64,000 nucleotides of DNA, taken from Thozetella sp. PMI_491 (taxonomy: Eukaryota > Ascomycota > Sordariomycetes > Chaetosphaeriales > Chaetosphaeriaceae). The notes beneath the pieces are model-generated. The model worked only from the letters and a program-made list of their open reading frames with translations, had not been told where the DNA came from and did no database searches. Positions 22,477-34,041 of the stretch are shown in pieces (position 1 is the stretch's first letter; every line of letters begins with the position of its first letter). Position numbers and translations under genes: made by a program. Location: contig MU270023.1 of NCBI GenBank assembly GCA_021432635.1, forward strand, positions 310,001 through 374,000, written 5' to 3'.

Positions 22477-23847
22477 TGTCCAGTCATCTAGCCACTGACG
22501 CGGGGTAAAGATTTACTTCAACTTTATGTAACTTGGTCATAAAGAGAGATGGTTTACCTTAGTTGCCAGTAAGTAAGTGCCCTTCGCTGTGAGGGGTAAT
22601 TCAGCAGCCACGGACCAGTCAAATGGTATGCCGGCGGTAGACCGCTTCCCAGCGCCAAAGCTTCGTCTTCCCCACTGGATTCATGCCAAGGGCCAACGGG
22701 AACGGCTTCCATTCCTCCGGACTTAGAGCATTCCATTGGCGCAATAGTTGCTGATGTTATTGTCAGACTGGGTACTGTGGCTGTGGCGGTGGCGTCAGCC
22801 ACTAATCGAGTACTTAGCTTAGTCTCGGTGGGGGATCTCCCAGCGAGATCGTCGTCGTGTTCGATCCCAGCAGTCAGAGTGCCAGGAAGCGCTTCATTTT
22901 GGTGGAGAGGCTGGGAAGTCCATCGACGGTTTGAATCGCTTCACTTTTGCCTTTTGTGCCTCTTCTTCACAACCTACGGTCGCTCGTACAGACAGCCACG
23001 TTTCCTTAGGGTTAGGGTTAACAGTCGCCTCTTGTAGCTTTCAAAGTTCAGATCAACTATTCGGGCAGCATCTACGAAGACACACCGGCGTCCTGAGACC
23101 TCAACACGGCTACCCTGAAGTCAGGTCTCCTATCGCTCACTCTCACTGCCACCGAAACGGCATACAAGAGTCATCCAGCGGCCACCCCACTGTATCCATA
23201 GTTGAGCACGCCCGTGCTATGCACACCTGCGTCGTCGGCCGTGAGTGATAACTGCGTCTCCGATGGTGACTTGAAGACGCTGAAAGAATTGAATGTCCCT
23301 ATTTCTTCATGTTGCATCTTCCGAGATGCCTCTAATACTTCCAGCCTCAACTGTACAGTACCACTCACACCTTCATTGCACATTTTCGACGTGGCAATCT
23401 AGCGAACCAGCAGATAATACGAATTTCTCATATACTTCAGACCTCATTTTCACAAAAACGACTCGCCTTGTGGATCAGCACGTTTTGTTCCTGACGCTCG
23501 ACTTGCTAGACTTGCCTATCCTCCTAATGAGTACTAGTAGTTCATCCGTTTCACACACGGTAGACCCCCACCACCACCCCACAACCCTCACAAACAAAAC
23601 TAAATATCAGACCCAACTAAACCCCTGAGTTGGAAACGTTGTAATCAAGTTGATGAATGAGGAGGCTTAGTGTGCCTAAGGCTTTACAGATAAAGAGGCA
23701 AATTGATGCACCGTAAACCGTTCGCCTAGCTGTCGTTCTTTTGTGCATCAACTTTCATTCACTCCCTCTTACGGCGGCTGATTGCCTAGCGTGCTATCAT
23801 TTATTATTTTCTGTGCTTGCAAACTTAGAGCACGCCTTCCAATCTGA
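22477..23847. other. Intergenic region between HET gene and AA9 relic
   Basis: No supported gene. The stretch includes a short telomere-like tract (23006-23022). One minus-strand open frame (about 22554-22802) has no ATG and no motif. Confidence 0.5.
23006..23022 (+). repeat. Short interstitial telomere-like repeat
   Basis: TTAGGGTTAGGGTTAAC: two perfect copies and a partial third of the TTAGGG unit used at telomeres by most filamentous fungi. Confidence 0.7.
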
Positions 23848-24831
23848 TTGGAACTGCCTCGGTTATTTACCTCTCTTGTGCTCATAGTTGTGGCCCCTTC
23901 CAACTTCAAAGATACGGTCGCTTATCAGTTCCGGGCTCCTCGTGGCAGCAACTATACCAACGGCAACATTACCAGAGCCTATGAGTATGTCCGCCAGACT
24001 ACCAACTCAAACTCCCCCATCACGGATGTCACTTCCAAGGACATGATCTGCCGCCAAGGCGGCCTCGACTCGGACATCATGGCCAAAACATCCACCTATA
24101 CCGTTGCTTCCGGCGATGAGGTTAGCTTCACCACTAACTCGAACATCGGCTACCCCGGCCCGCTGTCGGTGTGGATGAGTCAGGCTCCATCGGGCACGGC
24201 TGCTCAAGACTATACCAGTTCTAACAACTAGTTCAAAGTCTATGAGCTTACAACATCATCTATCACCAGCGATAATCTTCAGTAGGCCGCGTCCGTCAGT
24301 GGTAGGATCAACAACTTCACGTTTACCTTGCCTAATGATCTCCCGGCCGGAAACTATTTGATGAGAGCCGAACACATTGCCTTGTACGGCGCCTCGACTT
24401 TTGGAGGTGCCCAGTTCTATATCGGCTGCGCTCAGCTGTCCCCAAGCCCTGCGGCGAATATCCCCGGCGTCTACACAGGCAATGAAGCTGGTATCCTCAT
24501 CAACATCTACTGGCCCATACCTACAAACTACACCGCAACAGGAATTGCAACTCGGTCAGGCTCATACGTGGATCACACAGCCAATTTTGTAGACCAGACG
24601 AGCGACGGAGACTGCACAAATGACGATGGCGCCGGCTCATCTAGCTCTTCGACCACCAGCTCAAAGTCAGGGAGCGCTACTCAAACTACGGTGACTTCCG
24701 CTGCTGCCCCAACCAAAGCTGTAGGGGATCAGACGACTCGTAGCTCCTCTCTGCCTCTGCCACGGCCAAGACCAGCTCTGTGCCAACAGGCAATACCTGC
24801 CTCGGGAGGCGCCATGCGTAGATATTCCTAG
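23848..24831 (+). pseudogene. AA9 lytic polysaccharide monooxygenase pseudogene
   Basis: One reading frame runs through 23848-24831 and reads as an AA9 (former GH61) LPMO: an R-x-Y-E-Y-V-R-Q-T stretch, SPITDVTSKDMICRQGG, GPLSVWMSQAP, FKVYE, LPAGNYLMRAEHIALYGA and FGGAQFYIGCAQ, then a Ser/Thr-rich tail. The frame is broken by two TAG stops (24229-24231 and 24283-24285). The first sits exactly where the family has Trp before FKxYE. No ATG or signal peptide with a processed N-terminal His can be found; a TGA lies just upstream at 23845-23847. The copper-ligand His of the family's HPGPLSV motif reads Tyr here (24151-24153). All of these changes can be explained by CpA-to-TpA transitions. Intact homologues oxidise cellulose or related polysaccharides; this copy cannot make an active enzyme. 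Confidence 0.85.
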
Positions 24832-25665
24832 AAGATTACGGGTTATCAGAGGTTGGATCATTTATGAAAGATATCTTCCTATGTAAATTTTCATGCTTTT
24901 CAGGTACATATTCGCGGTGGGAATACGAATTATACAACACCCTCCTGTGACAGGGCACTCGTATCTAACGGACAATCTTCATGATATTATTTTCACAGAT
25001 CAATACTGCTGCTAGAGCAGCACTGACATAGGGTACACAACATGTGTCGGCTAGAAGAAGGGCTAGAAGGATATCCCCATTCTAATAGTACTAGCAGATG
25101 GGAGAGGTAAGGTAGGTAGGATTGAAGGTATCTAGATGAGCGTCAGGTGATTACTGTGTGAGTGGGAAATAGTTTGGCAGAGGTTCTTTGACTCAGGGAT
25201 TTTCCGCCCCCTTTCCCCGGTGATGTGAGAAGGTGCGGAACTGTAGCGTATTTAGGATCCGGATTGCGCAAATAACTATACCTTTTTTCCCCTATACCCA
25301 GACGGCGGGGATGCATGTGACGAATTGCGAGCTGCAAGAGGGCAAGACCCGGGGTTTTGGTCAGACCAGCCGATAACTCGGCGCAGCGAGTGCCCAGGCA
25401 CCAACGGCCGCCGACAGGCAACACAGCTCCCCGGCCCAACAAGCGGGGACGGCCAATGAACGTCGTCGGCATTCACAATGCGGCTGCATCGGGCGCCGAG
25501 CCCGAGCCCACTTCCCGTTTGTTGAATTTGTGACTCCGCCGTCCTCCTTTCCATCCTGCAGTCTCATTTTGTCAAGTCCCAAAAAGTCTTTGGCATTAGA
25601 GCTAGCAACGTCCCGACTGGACTCAGCCGCCCCAGGCTGGGTCCCTGCGCGCCCCGACCGCCGCC
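24832..25665. other. Intergenic region before SRR1-like gene
   Basis: AT-rich in its first half, then GC-rich close to the next ATG. No gene supported. Confidence 0.55.
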
Positions 25666-27317
25666 ATGAAGTCGCCCCGAGAGCATTTGTCCGAGCTGCT
25701 CGCATTCCTGGAGCGGCGCTGGGTGCCCTATCATAACCTCTGGTGGAGGTATTGGACCCCTCGCATGGACCCGGGCGATCGCTACCACACCGGTGTATTT
25801 GCCAGTTGGATCCAGCCCAACTACGGGGACTCCGTGATTGGAGAGTTCGCCTTCAAAACGGCACGCAAGATTGAGAAGAACTACCCCTACGTAGAGGTTG
25901 ACACAGTCGTACGCCCATGGGAGACCATGACCGATGAAGAGAGGCGGGCGCGCGAGCAGTTCATTATCGAGACGACTCGCAGCTTGTACGATTCTGGGAA
26001 GGCTATATACTCTAGGAGCACAATCCGAGACATTGAAAGCCAGATCACCGCCCATGAAGGATCCAAGAAGCCTTGCGCCAAGATCTTTTCGAAATGCGAG
26101 GCCCCGCAGACAGCCTTCGTAAAGTACCGGGACCTCGACGGTGTGATGCACCACCAGCGCACGTGGAAGAGCGGCGCGGCAATTGAGTCCGCCGCGGGTC
26201 AGGTAATCGTTTAGTGAGCACCGATCCCCAAAGATAAACACATTCCATTGTGCATGCGGCGCTAAGCTAATCACCACCACCCAGCGGTCGCTCCCAGCTA
26301 GAGTTTCGCACCATCCAGGAGCTCACCATGCCAGACCCGGACAACCGGAAAGAATCCTTCGTCCCGGATCAGTGGCTGCCATCCGTGGGCTACAACCCTA
26401 TCACCGTGGTCGAGCATCGCAATAAGTCGCACCTGAGAGACTGCCTAGGAGACCTCGATGACCAACTATCGTACGACCGCATGAAGCGGAGATGGGAACA
26501 AAACCGTAGCAGCATACGACAGAATCCGAGGTGGGTCGACATAGCCTCCACCACTCACTCGAGCCCCGTACTGCAGGCTGTCGATAAGATTTTCTTTTTC
26601 TACGCGTCCGGCATGAGCGACGGCTACGAGCTTTGCAAGCGAGCCATGTTTCTGCTAGCACTAGCTACCAAGATAAGGGACCTCGCCCAAAGCAACGACA
26701 ATCAGCGTGCCAAGATCCCAATATACATCCTATCTTCCAACGAGGAGCGGACTTGGAACAAGGACGAGCTGAAGCTATTCGAATCCCTTGGCGTTACTAC
26801 GGCCGACTCAATAGGCGACCTCTTTCTCATGGTGGACGAAAATACGGCCGTCATCTCATACAGGTGCTGGGCCCCCGTCAAGCAGGTAATAGCTGACCTC
26901 GCTCGACCAGCCATCATGGTCTGCAAGCCGGTAAGGGGATCGGGTAGGAGAGACTTTGCCTTCCACTCCGTCTACCGCAACGGAGAGCTGGTCAAAATAC
27001 CGTGAGTTACTGGTGGCAGTCCTGCTCGGCGAACCACCAAGCCAGACGGCTATTTGCTAACCCCATGAGGCAGATCGATCCGTTCCCGCAGGGTAAACCG
27101 CAGGACCAGCTGTGACGATTCGGATTCCCCACGAGTCCGAAAGATGTTCAAGGATTATGACAAACTCCACCCACCAAACCTCCCGCAGGAGTGGATGACG
27201 AGGGAGGACATCGCTATGTATCTCCGGAAGCCGGACGCGCCGGTGCACAGCGAATATTACGACGAAGGGCAGCAGAAGCAGCAATCCCACTCTTCTAGAA
27301 AAGGGGGAATACGATAA
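25666..27317 (+). CDS. SRR1-like domain protein
   Basis: Hypothetical protein with an SRR1-like domain (PF07985), named after the plant light and clock regulator; fungal members have no settled function. Exons 25666-26202, 26298-27001 and 27074-27317 join in frame to 494 residues. Seen in exon 2: a hydrophobic strand KIFFFYASGMSDG, a helix of the pattern RAMFLLALATKIRDL, and the family's C-terminal part (ELKLFESLGVTT...LMVDENTAVISYRCWAPVKQVIADLARPAIMVC). The C-terminal exon is polar, with a run of Gln/Ser. The start has a good context (CCGCCATG). For intron 1 the second of two nearby AGs (26296-26297) is chosen because only it keeps frame. The N-terminal ~200 residues are not recognised. Confidence 0.8.
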
Positions 27318-28179
27318 CTTGTTAGCTCGTCATTCGGAATATGTGGACTAGCGGGACAACGGGATAGAAGGCTACGGCTCACTAAGACATTCATGAACTT
27401 CTATTCATTCTTGACATCGACCTATCCAAAAAGAACATTTCTTCGAGTGACAGCGATTGGTCATATCCGCTTACTACGAAACAACAATGAACGCTCAAAC
27501 CCGCGTCTATTTGTTCATTCGACAACCTCTCAGGTGAGAGATGGTATATTTGGTCTGTTCTTGTCGCTTTCTACACGAACTCGTCCGCACGCTTGCATAT
27601 CAGAGTATAATGTTGAGAATTGCCATAATAATCTCGAACCTATCGCCGAATTAGCTCGCGGTGGCTTGTTAGTTCTATCTGGAAAAGCTACGTGTGAGGT
27701 TACCCTAGGGTGGGAGGCTCTCGGCTAATCGCCGACATACCTATTGAGAAATGGTTTCAGGGATTCGTTAATAGGATTGATCACAATTTATAGCCTCGCT
27801 TTTAAAAACTTCCGGTGTGCCGGTTTAATGGGACGCTCCTAATGTATTGGCTTTTCACCATTCAGCGATGCACGTTGCGGTTTGGTCAACGACAAACCAA
27901 GCAGATGAAATGGCTTGCATCCTCTGCTACTGAGGATATGCGCATATTTGTGATGCCATTTCCAGTTGTTTGTAGCCAGAACGGGCAAAAGTTTCACCGT
28001 CTTATGCAGCATAACTATGTCTAAAAAGAAAACAAAAAAGAAAAAGCAAATCTCTCCGTCTTCACCTTGCTTCAAGGAATGACACGCTAATATTCAAGCA
28101 CCTAGTAGCAAAGGGGATAGCGACACCGCTTTTAACTTTCGAAAGCCTTCGCCATTTTATCAGTACTCCACATCCAAGA
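27318..28179. other. AT-rich intergenic region
   Basis: No frame with a motif on either strand; AT-rich with TA-rich words. Nothing seen beyond possible UTRs of the flanking genes. Confidence 0.55.
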
Positions 28180-28656
28180 ATGGAGCTCACGAAGCTTCCT
28201 GGCGTCAATGTCGGACTCCTCATCAGGGCGCCCGCTCATGCGGTATATGAAGCGTTGGTCGATCCTTCTATCACCACTCGGTTCTGGTACACCCACAGCT
28301 CCGGCCGCATGGATGCCGGCGCCGACCTCACGTGGGAGTGGCGGATGTATGGGGCAAGCTCGCATATCCACGTTCTCGAGACTGAGCCCGATCAGTTGGT
28401 CCGCTTTAACTGGGACGGGTACGATCCGGTCCATCCAACCACGGTCGAGTTCAAAATCACCCCCTACGAGGGCAAATCGGCATACCTTCGGGTCACGGAG
28501 ATTGGCTTTACTGGCGATGCCGACACGGCGGTCAAGCGGGCGATGGATTCAACCGCTGGCTTTACGTTCATGATCTGCGGTCTCAAGGCCGTATTGGAGA
28601 AGGGTGTAGAGCTAGGTATTGTAGGGGATGTATTCCCCCCTAATCTAAAAGAGTGA
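28180..28656 (+). CDS. AHSA1/SRPBCC (START-like) family protein
   Basis: A small soluble protein of 158 residues in one exon, of the SRPBCC/AHSA1 type (PF08327), a helix-grip fold with a hydrophobic cavity that binds lipids or other ligands, or helps Hsp90. Seen: the N-terminal strand VGLLIRAPAHAVYEALVDP, RFWYTHSSGRMDAGADLTWEWRMYG (the family W-x(10-14)-G-G/A-x-W pattern), then alternating strands and the closing helix GFTFMICGLKAVLEKGVELG. The length is typical for stand-alone members. The gene has no obvious intron, lies in AT-rich surroundings, and ends 276 nt before the F-box gene on the same strand. Its ligand and reaction cannot be told. Bacterial-style single-domain members are common in fungi and may have been acquired by transfer; that is only a possibility here. 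Confidence 0.8.
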   Translation: MELTKLPGVNVGLLIRAPAHAVYEALVDPSITTRFWYTHSSGRMDAGADLTWEWRMYGASSHIHVLETEPDQLVRFNWDGYDPVHPTTVEFKITPYEGKSAYLRVTEIGFTGDADTAVKRAMDSTAGFTFMICGLKAVLEKGVELGIVGDVFPPNLKE

Positions 28657-28932
28657 TATTGGGGCATTGTTTGCCTATAGTAATAGGTAATGAGGCACAC
28701 AAAGTTTAAGACCGGTTCCACGACCATGCACCAGTCCCGATAGCTTCATTTAAGGCGCAGCGCCCGGGGTCCTTCGCAATTGGTTAACGTCTCCAGGCAG
28801 CAGCTAACCTCCAGGCAGCTTGAGCTTGGAGCTGTCGAGCATGCTATAGTATTCGTTATCTTTTTTTTCCCTTATTTTCCAGTCGGAGTAGAACAACGCA
28901 TGTAGCTCTCATGTTCCTAACTGCAGGCGCAC

Positions 28933-30444
28933 ATGGAACTACGGAGCGGGACCATCGTTAGGGAGGAGGTGTGGAAGCACGGGGTCACTCGAAGAGGAAA
29001 TCGAAGAGTGAAACAACGATTCAGGCTTGCAGACCTCCCTCTGACAGTTCTCGGAAGAATCATCGCGTCTTTCACTTCTCACTTATCACAGGGGAGCGAC
29101 AAGAGGGACTTGAAATCCTACTTCCAGGACCACCTGGTCGAGCCCCGGTCAGCCTCGAATACCGGGAAGCTATACTCGCTCTCGCTGGTGTCCAAGTACA
29201 TCCACAATGTAACGCAACCTTTGCTATATCGCGAGGTTTTCTTGCATTACAGTAGCGGATTATCGAGGTCGTCCATGTTCGATGGGTCCCAGCGGTTCCT
29301 TCGATTCCTGCGGACAATCTCGCAGCGACCTGGATTGGCTGCCATGGTGAAAACCATCTTTGTTCATCCCTCGTTGCTGTGGAGAATGGACCGCAACAAT
29401 GCCCAAGAAGCATTTTTAGCTTCTGCAGCTGCTATGGGCCTCCGCGTTCCCCAACACTGGCCCCCTGCTACCTGGACACCGACGCCTGGCAGGGTCCTCA
29501 ACAAGGGGCCGACGGATGAACAGTGGACGGCTCTCAAGTTAGAACTGTTGGAGATGTTGATCCTTCAGCTGTCGAGTCTGGAGCGCTTTAATCTCTACCT
29601 CTTCCCTAAGGCGCCCCTAAAAAGCCCCCCGACATCCACTCTCTCGTTCCTTGCCAAGGGACGAGACCACCTAGAGTTACCCCTAAGAGTTCTAGAAGTC
29701 TTCATGGAGTCCTCTGGAAATCTCAAACGAGATCTTGGCCTCTGTGCAGCCGGAATCCTCGAGCACGCGGTACATCTAGAGACTCTCCATGTGCACGCCG
29801 CTAGCATTGGTGCGCAGCATCCGGTTCCCACTCTACCGAGTCTCAAGCACCTGCGCCTTATGGATTGCTCATTCAGCAAGAAGGATCTCGAAAGTCTGCT
29901 CAAAACTTGCGGGACACTCGAGACCTTCGCCTACGAAGCTAAGGCTCAATACCTGTCTCATGAGGCCCTTAGTCGCTTCAATCCACGGGTTGAAGACCGC
30001 CCTGTTGACGCTGCAGACATTGTGGCGCTCCTATCAACACTCCATAAACCACTCAGGGACATCGATCTCGATTTAAAGTGGCGAGCTTCGGTGCCCCCAA
30101 CTAGCCTGGCTGTCGCTCTCCGATTATGCGAGCTCCCACATCTAACGGCCATAGTCATAGATGTGGTCACTTTCTACGCCACGCTCAATTCCCATGGACA
30201 AAGGGACGATTTTCTATTCAGTCTATTACCGCCGGGTGTTGTATCCTTCAGTGTCTCCGGTAAACGGGCTGATCAAGGCGGCGAGCTCGCTCTGAGTAGC
30301 TTCTTCGACAAGCTCGCAGATGCAGTGAACTCTGGTTATTATAGTGATTTAAAACTTATCACGAGTTTAACAGGGTATAACGACAGCTTGCTTCAGAAAT
30401 TTGGCAGTGCTGGAGTGCATTTTACTTTAACCTCGGAACCTTAA
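28933..30444 (+). CDS. F-box-like/LRR-like protein
   Basis: A single-exon protein of 503 residues. Residues about 31-90 look like a divergent F-box (RLADLPLTVLGRIIASF, then LYSLSLVSKYIHNVTQPLLYREVFL), the motif by which adaptor proteins bind Skp1 in SCF ubiquitin ligases. The rest has irregular leucine-rich stretches (HLETLHVHA, LPSLKHLRLMDCSF, LESLLKTCGTLETFAYE) as in fungal F-box proteins with degenerate LRRs. The start is the first ATG in the frame. The gene stands on the plus strand 276 nt after the AHSA1 gene. The target protein is unknown. Assignment rests on pattern only, since fungal F-boxes are weakly conserved. Confidence 0.75.
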   Translation: MELRSGTIVREEVWKHGVTRRGNRRVKQRFRLADLPLTVLGRIIASFTSHLSQGSDKRDLKSYFQDHLVEPRSASNTGKLYSLSLVSKYIHNVTQPLLYREVFLHYSSGLSRSSMFDGSQRFLRFLRTISQRPGLAAMVKTIFVHPSLLWRMDRNNAQEAFLASAAAMGLRVPQHWPPATWTPTPGRVLNKGPTDEQWTALKLELLEMLILQLSSLERFNLYLFPKAPLKSPPTSTLSFLAKGRDHLELPLRVLEVFMESSGNLKRDLGLCAAGILEHAVHLETLHVHAASIGAQHPVPTLPSLKHLRLMDCSFSKKDLESLLKTCGTLETFAYEAKAQYLSHEALSRFNPRVEDRPVDAADIVALLSTLHKPLRDIDLDLKWRASVPPTSLAVALRLCELPHLTAIVIDVVTFYATLNSHGQRDDFLFSLLPPGVVSFSVSGKRADQGGELALSSFFDKLADAVNSGYYSDLKLITSLTGYNDSLLQKFGSAGVHFTLTSEP

Positions 30445-31981
30445 ACCATGCTGTGGTAGAATTGGATCTTCACGAGCAATACTCATGGGAGGCTGGTAAC
30501 CAGTGCGTTGGCCAATTTGACGATAGCTAGGATCATTTTGATCTGAAGACTATCATCTCATATCTTTTGTGGATTTCCTAGTCATAAACTAGCACCTCTA
30601 AGATGGTCGCGTCATTATAGATGCTCACAGGCCAAATATATGCAAGATTCATCGAAGTTGACGAGGCCCTTTCGGTATATATCTTTCTCGGCGACTAGAA
30701 GCTTGTTCGAGAATGTTCGAGATGCAACTTTTTCGGGGGACTAAGAGCTCCTTCTATAGATATTCATGTGCATAGCTACCCTCACTTCTAAGCAAGCGCT
30801 GCCTTGAATGCTAAGTACAGGTATAGGCCTATATAGCTTAGACTAAGCTCCCACCTAAAACCCACCCACAGATCCGCCAATCGCCAGAGTCCCTGCTTCA
30901 CTGCAATGTTTACGAACTCTGGGACCATAGGTCGTAAACGACGTCGTAACTAAAGATTGAGAAGTGGGTAATCAAGAAATCTACTGAAGCTGTGCACTCC
31001 AACCCGAGACGAGGCAATCGAGAGCGAACTAATGAGTAGACGTCAAGTGAGAGGACGACATGAAGGTGTGTGCTTGGCATGAACAATAAAACAAGGGCTG
31101 CAGCTCTTCTTCTTAGTATTGCGGTCATTTTGACGCCCGTCGAAGTTGGAGGTGGTGGCTCTGGCGTGGCCACATTTTCGCTGATTCTGTAAAAGGTGAC
31201 CATCATTAAGACTTGAACCTACCTAGTAATTCATCCGCGCACGTTCTCCCCCTTTCTGCTGACTGATTGTGGCAGCCTTTCATATGGTACTGCGCCAGCG
31301 ACTCCTACGTTCTGCACCCCTCCAACGACTCTTGCCTAACTTGGCACACTATTGCGACGCGCGGTAGTGCGCGAGCAACCTTCCCATGGCCTCACGGATG
31401 GATTCATCAAATTTGGGGAAAATACTAATCCCTCGGCTTCTCATATGAATCAAATTCTGCCTGATTGTGCTGCGTCTTTTGAGGGATGGACGCCCGCGTA
31501 TGCATACGGACCACCCCTCTATGTGAGGGTCTTCTACGGCCCGCAATGCCTTCATCCGGCGTGTCACCGCGAGACATAGGTGGGATGGGACACCCAGGAA
31601 ACTCATGCCAAACTCTAGAGTCACAGTTGCAGGTGACGAAAAATAACTATAATACCAGACTAACAGATCTGGGGGCCTCCAACCATGTTTAGTATACCCG
31701 CGCGTGCCATATTCTAGCCACACACAACCAAGACGAACCAGTACTTAGCCATGCATCTATTCATCAGCATATAGCGGTTGAAAGAGTTGATGGTATCGTC
31801 TGCCCTGGTATATAAGTAGCGCAAAGAATACACTCTTGGAAATCCGCATTGCAGTAGTAAAACTAAGCAAGAATAACTATAAAAGATTATAAACTAGGAT
31901 AAACACCCTAATAAAATTCCTCTTTATGGCAATTCGGGGCAGACTTACGTATAAGTAAGCTACATACTTCTCTCGAAAACC
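30445..31981. other. AT-rich gene-free region
   Basis: No motif-bearing frame. Many TA-rich words (for example around 31860-31920) are compatible with decayed repeat DNA. No element identified. Confidence 0.5.
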
Positions 31982-32397
31982 TCATACTGACTTTAATTGT
32001 GAAAGCGGGGTCTCGATACTCCAGGGATAGAATCCCTCTCTGCTGTATGTAGACGGCGCAGCGGGGGGCGACATTGTAGTGTCATCGAGAGCGTTGATGA
32101 GTGCCCACAAATCGTTGACTCGGTCGCAGGCAAGGTGGAGCTTCGTCATCATATTGAGCCGCTCGGTAGCGTCACCGCTCCTACATGACTATCTTTTGTC
32201 CGGGCCCAGAAGTAAATTCGCCGCTGGATGGCGAAGATGGCCCACGCCGTGTTGTAACGACCAGCGCGGGCTCTCCCGTGGTAGTCGTAATATATGGTGA
32301 CATCCGCCATCTCAAGTCCGCGTTCACCATCGAATTTGTTCAGAAGCTTGAGGTACTTTTCGTCGGCCAGTTGCCGGCCTAGGCATCCCAGCAACAA
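31982..32397 (-). pseudogene. Remnant of an unidentified gene with a frameshift
   Basis: Minus strand. From about 32397 the frame reads LGCLGRQLADEKYLKLLNKF through YNTAWAIFAIQRRIYFWAR and then loses sense near 32190. One nucleotide out, a second protein-like stretch begins (ERLNMMTKLHLACDRVNDLW) and runs to a TGA at 31984-31982. Adding one base between the parts would join them, so this looks like the C-terminal part of a gene with a 1-nt deletion, or a sequence error. The family is not recognised. Upstream, an AG at the edge of a GCTGCTAAAG stretch could be an exon start, with a further open segment near 32427-32690, but no convincing 5' end is seen. Confidence 0.35.
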
Positions 32398-34041
32398 GCT
32401 GCACAGAGACCCTTTAGCAGCCTACTCTAGCGCCTGAAGAGAACAAGTCTGTGAGAATAGGGCACTAGCGTTCTAGAGCCTATGCGGTGAACTAGATTTT
32501 CCGACAGGGCTACGCGGAGACTTGGCGAGCAGGAGAAAGCTTTTGATGCCAAATGGATGATGAGGCTGAGGAGCATTAGGACCAAAGAGGCCACGTGATA
32601 GGTAATTTTTGCCGACAGTTCTTGCATGCCAGCGCACTCCGTCTTTGCCACCAGTGAAAGAGCACCTCGGGCCGTCCCTAGAGGAGACATCAGGGGCACC
32701 CCCTCCGCTTTATTTATTCGATTACTTCAGCCGATCCGCCCCCCGCCATATTTCACAGTGCTTGGTGCTACGGGGTCCTAATGTGTCTGGTCTCGCAGCG
32801 TTAACCTTTGCGTCACGCGTGCCTTCAGCCTTCCCCGAGGCACACTTATTCCGAACACGAGTCAGGGCTGGAAGGTGAGTAAGCCATGTTGGCACGGCCG
32901 TCAGACGTAGATTGCCGTGCTCGAGCTTCGGCGGCCATTCAGATAGTGATGACAGGACACTACCATCGCTTTTCAGACGATCCACACGTGCACACCGGAC
33001 GCGAGCTCCACATGGTGGAATAGAGAAAATAATAATCCAAGGTGTTATTATTGAGACCGAAGCCAAGGCGCAGCTAGGGTGCAGCCTCTAGCTGGGCGTA
33101 CATCATTCCTGTCGACCCCAGATCGGTGGTTTCGGTGGGTGCTTACTATGTACCTGGATGTACCTCAGATCTTTCGCTTGGCCACGGGCCGGTGCCCGGT
33201 CAGCAGGAAACATAAAGTAACCAGGGTGCCATCCAGCCTTGCCTGCTTCCTTGTTTGCCTGGCTGCTCCGTGCTGAACAGCTCGCAGAGTCGCAGAGAAG
33301 CCACTCTGCGAACTCGTGGATTGCAGCGGTTAAAAACTATTAAAAATAGGCCCTTGGGGTTGGCAATTGCTCTGCCGGCTGCACATGGAGACTCGTGCGA
33401 GGACAACGAGCGAAACGAAATGAGGAGGGGGGGTTCGCGTGGCCCCAGTCGGTCGAGAAGGGGCTCAACGGTTCCGCCCGTCAGTAAAGCTTGGCGCTCT
33501 TGGCGCTAGCTGGGGCCCAATCGTGCCTGCCCCCCCAGAACGTTTGCCAGACTGGGGGGTCTCAATCTCCACGTCGCGAGCTCGTCTCCGACCATTGGCT
33601 GGGTCCTTGCGCAGAGCTGACTGACCCCCGAAAAGTCTCAGCATGTCCACCCCGAAGCTGCATCGTCGTTGGGACCTCCTCCTCACCGCCGTCCGCCTGG
33701 TATCGCGCAATTGCTTGCTACCAACGCCTCCTCTTAGCCCCTACGACGACCGCCACCTTTGCCCACACGCCCCCCAGGCCGCATCATGCTCTGCTGCTAG
33801 CTGGCCAGCCCAGGACACCCCACTGAGCTGAGCTGGTCCGGGCTGCACTGTAGCCTTGCGCTCCCGAGCCCTCCATGCGTCCTGGCCGATGCTCACCCGC
33901 CTCGTCGTCGTCGTCGTCTCTCTCCCGCCTCACGTCCTCGAGTAACCTCCCAAAGCCTCCCGACTAATCCCAACGTCGAGTGACCGTCTCCTCTACCACT
34001 TCCCTGCCACCCGCTCGAGGGTCGGCCATCTGCGGCGCGCG
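32398..34041. other. Intergenic region upstream of modin-like gene
   Basis: Composition changes from mixed to GC-rich toward 34041, with pyrimidine-rich tracts before the ATG that fit a long 5' UTR or promoter. No supported gene, apart from a possible 5' part of the minus-strand remnant near 32427-32690. Confidence 0.5.

Noticed and set aside
22554-22802. Minus-strand open frame upstream of the HET gene
   Set aside because: Starts only at GTG, has no family pattern and does not splice convincingly to the HET gene.
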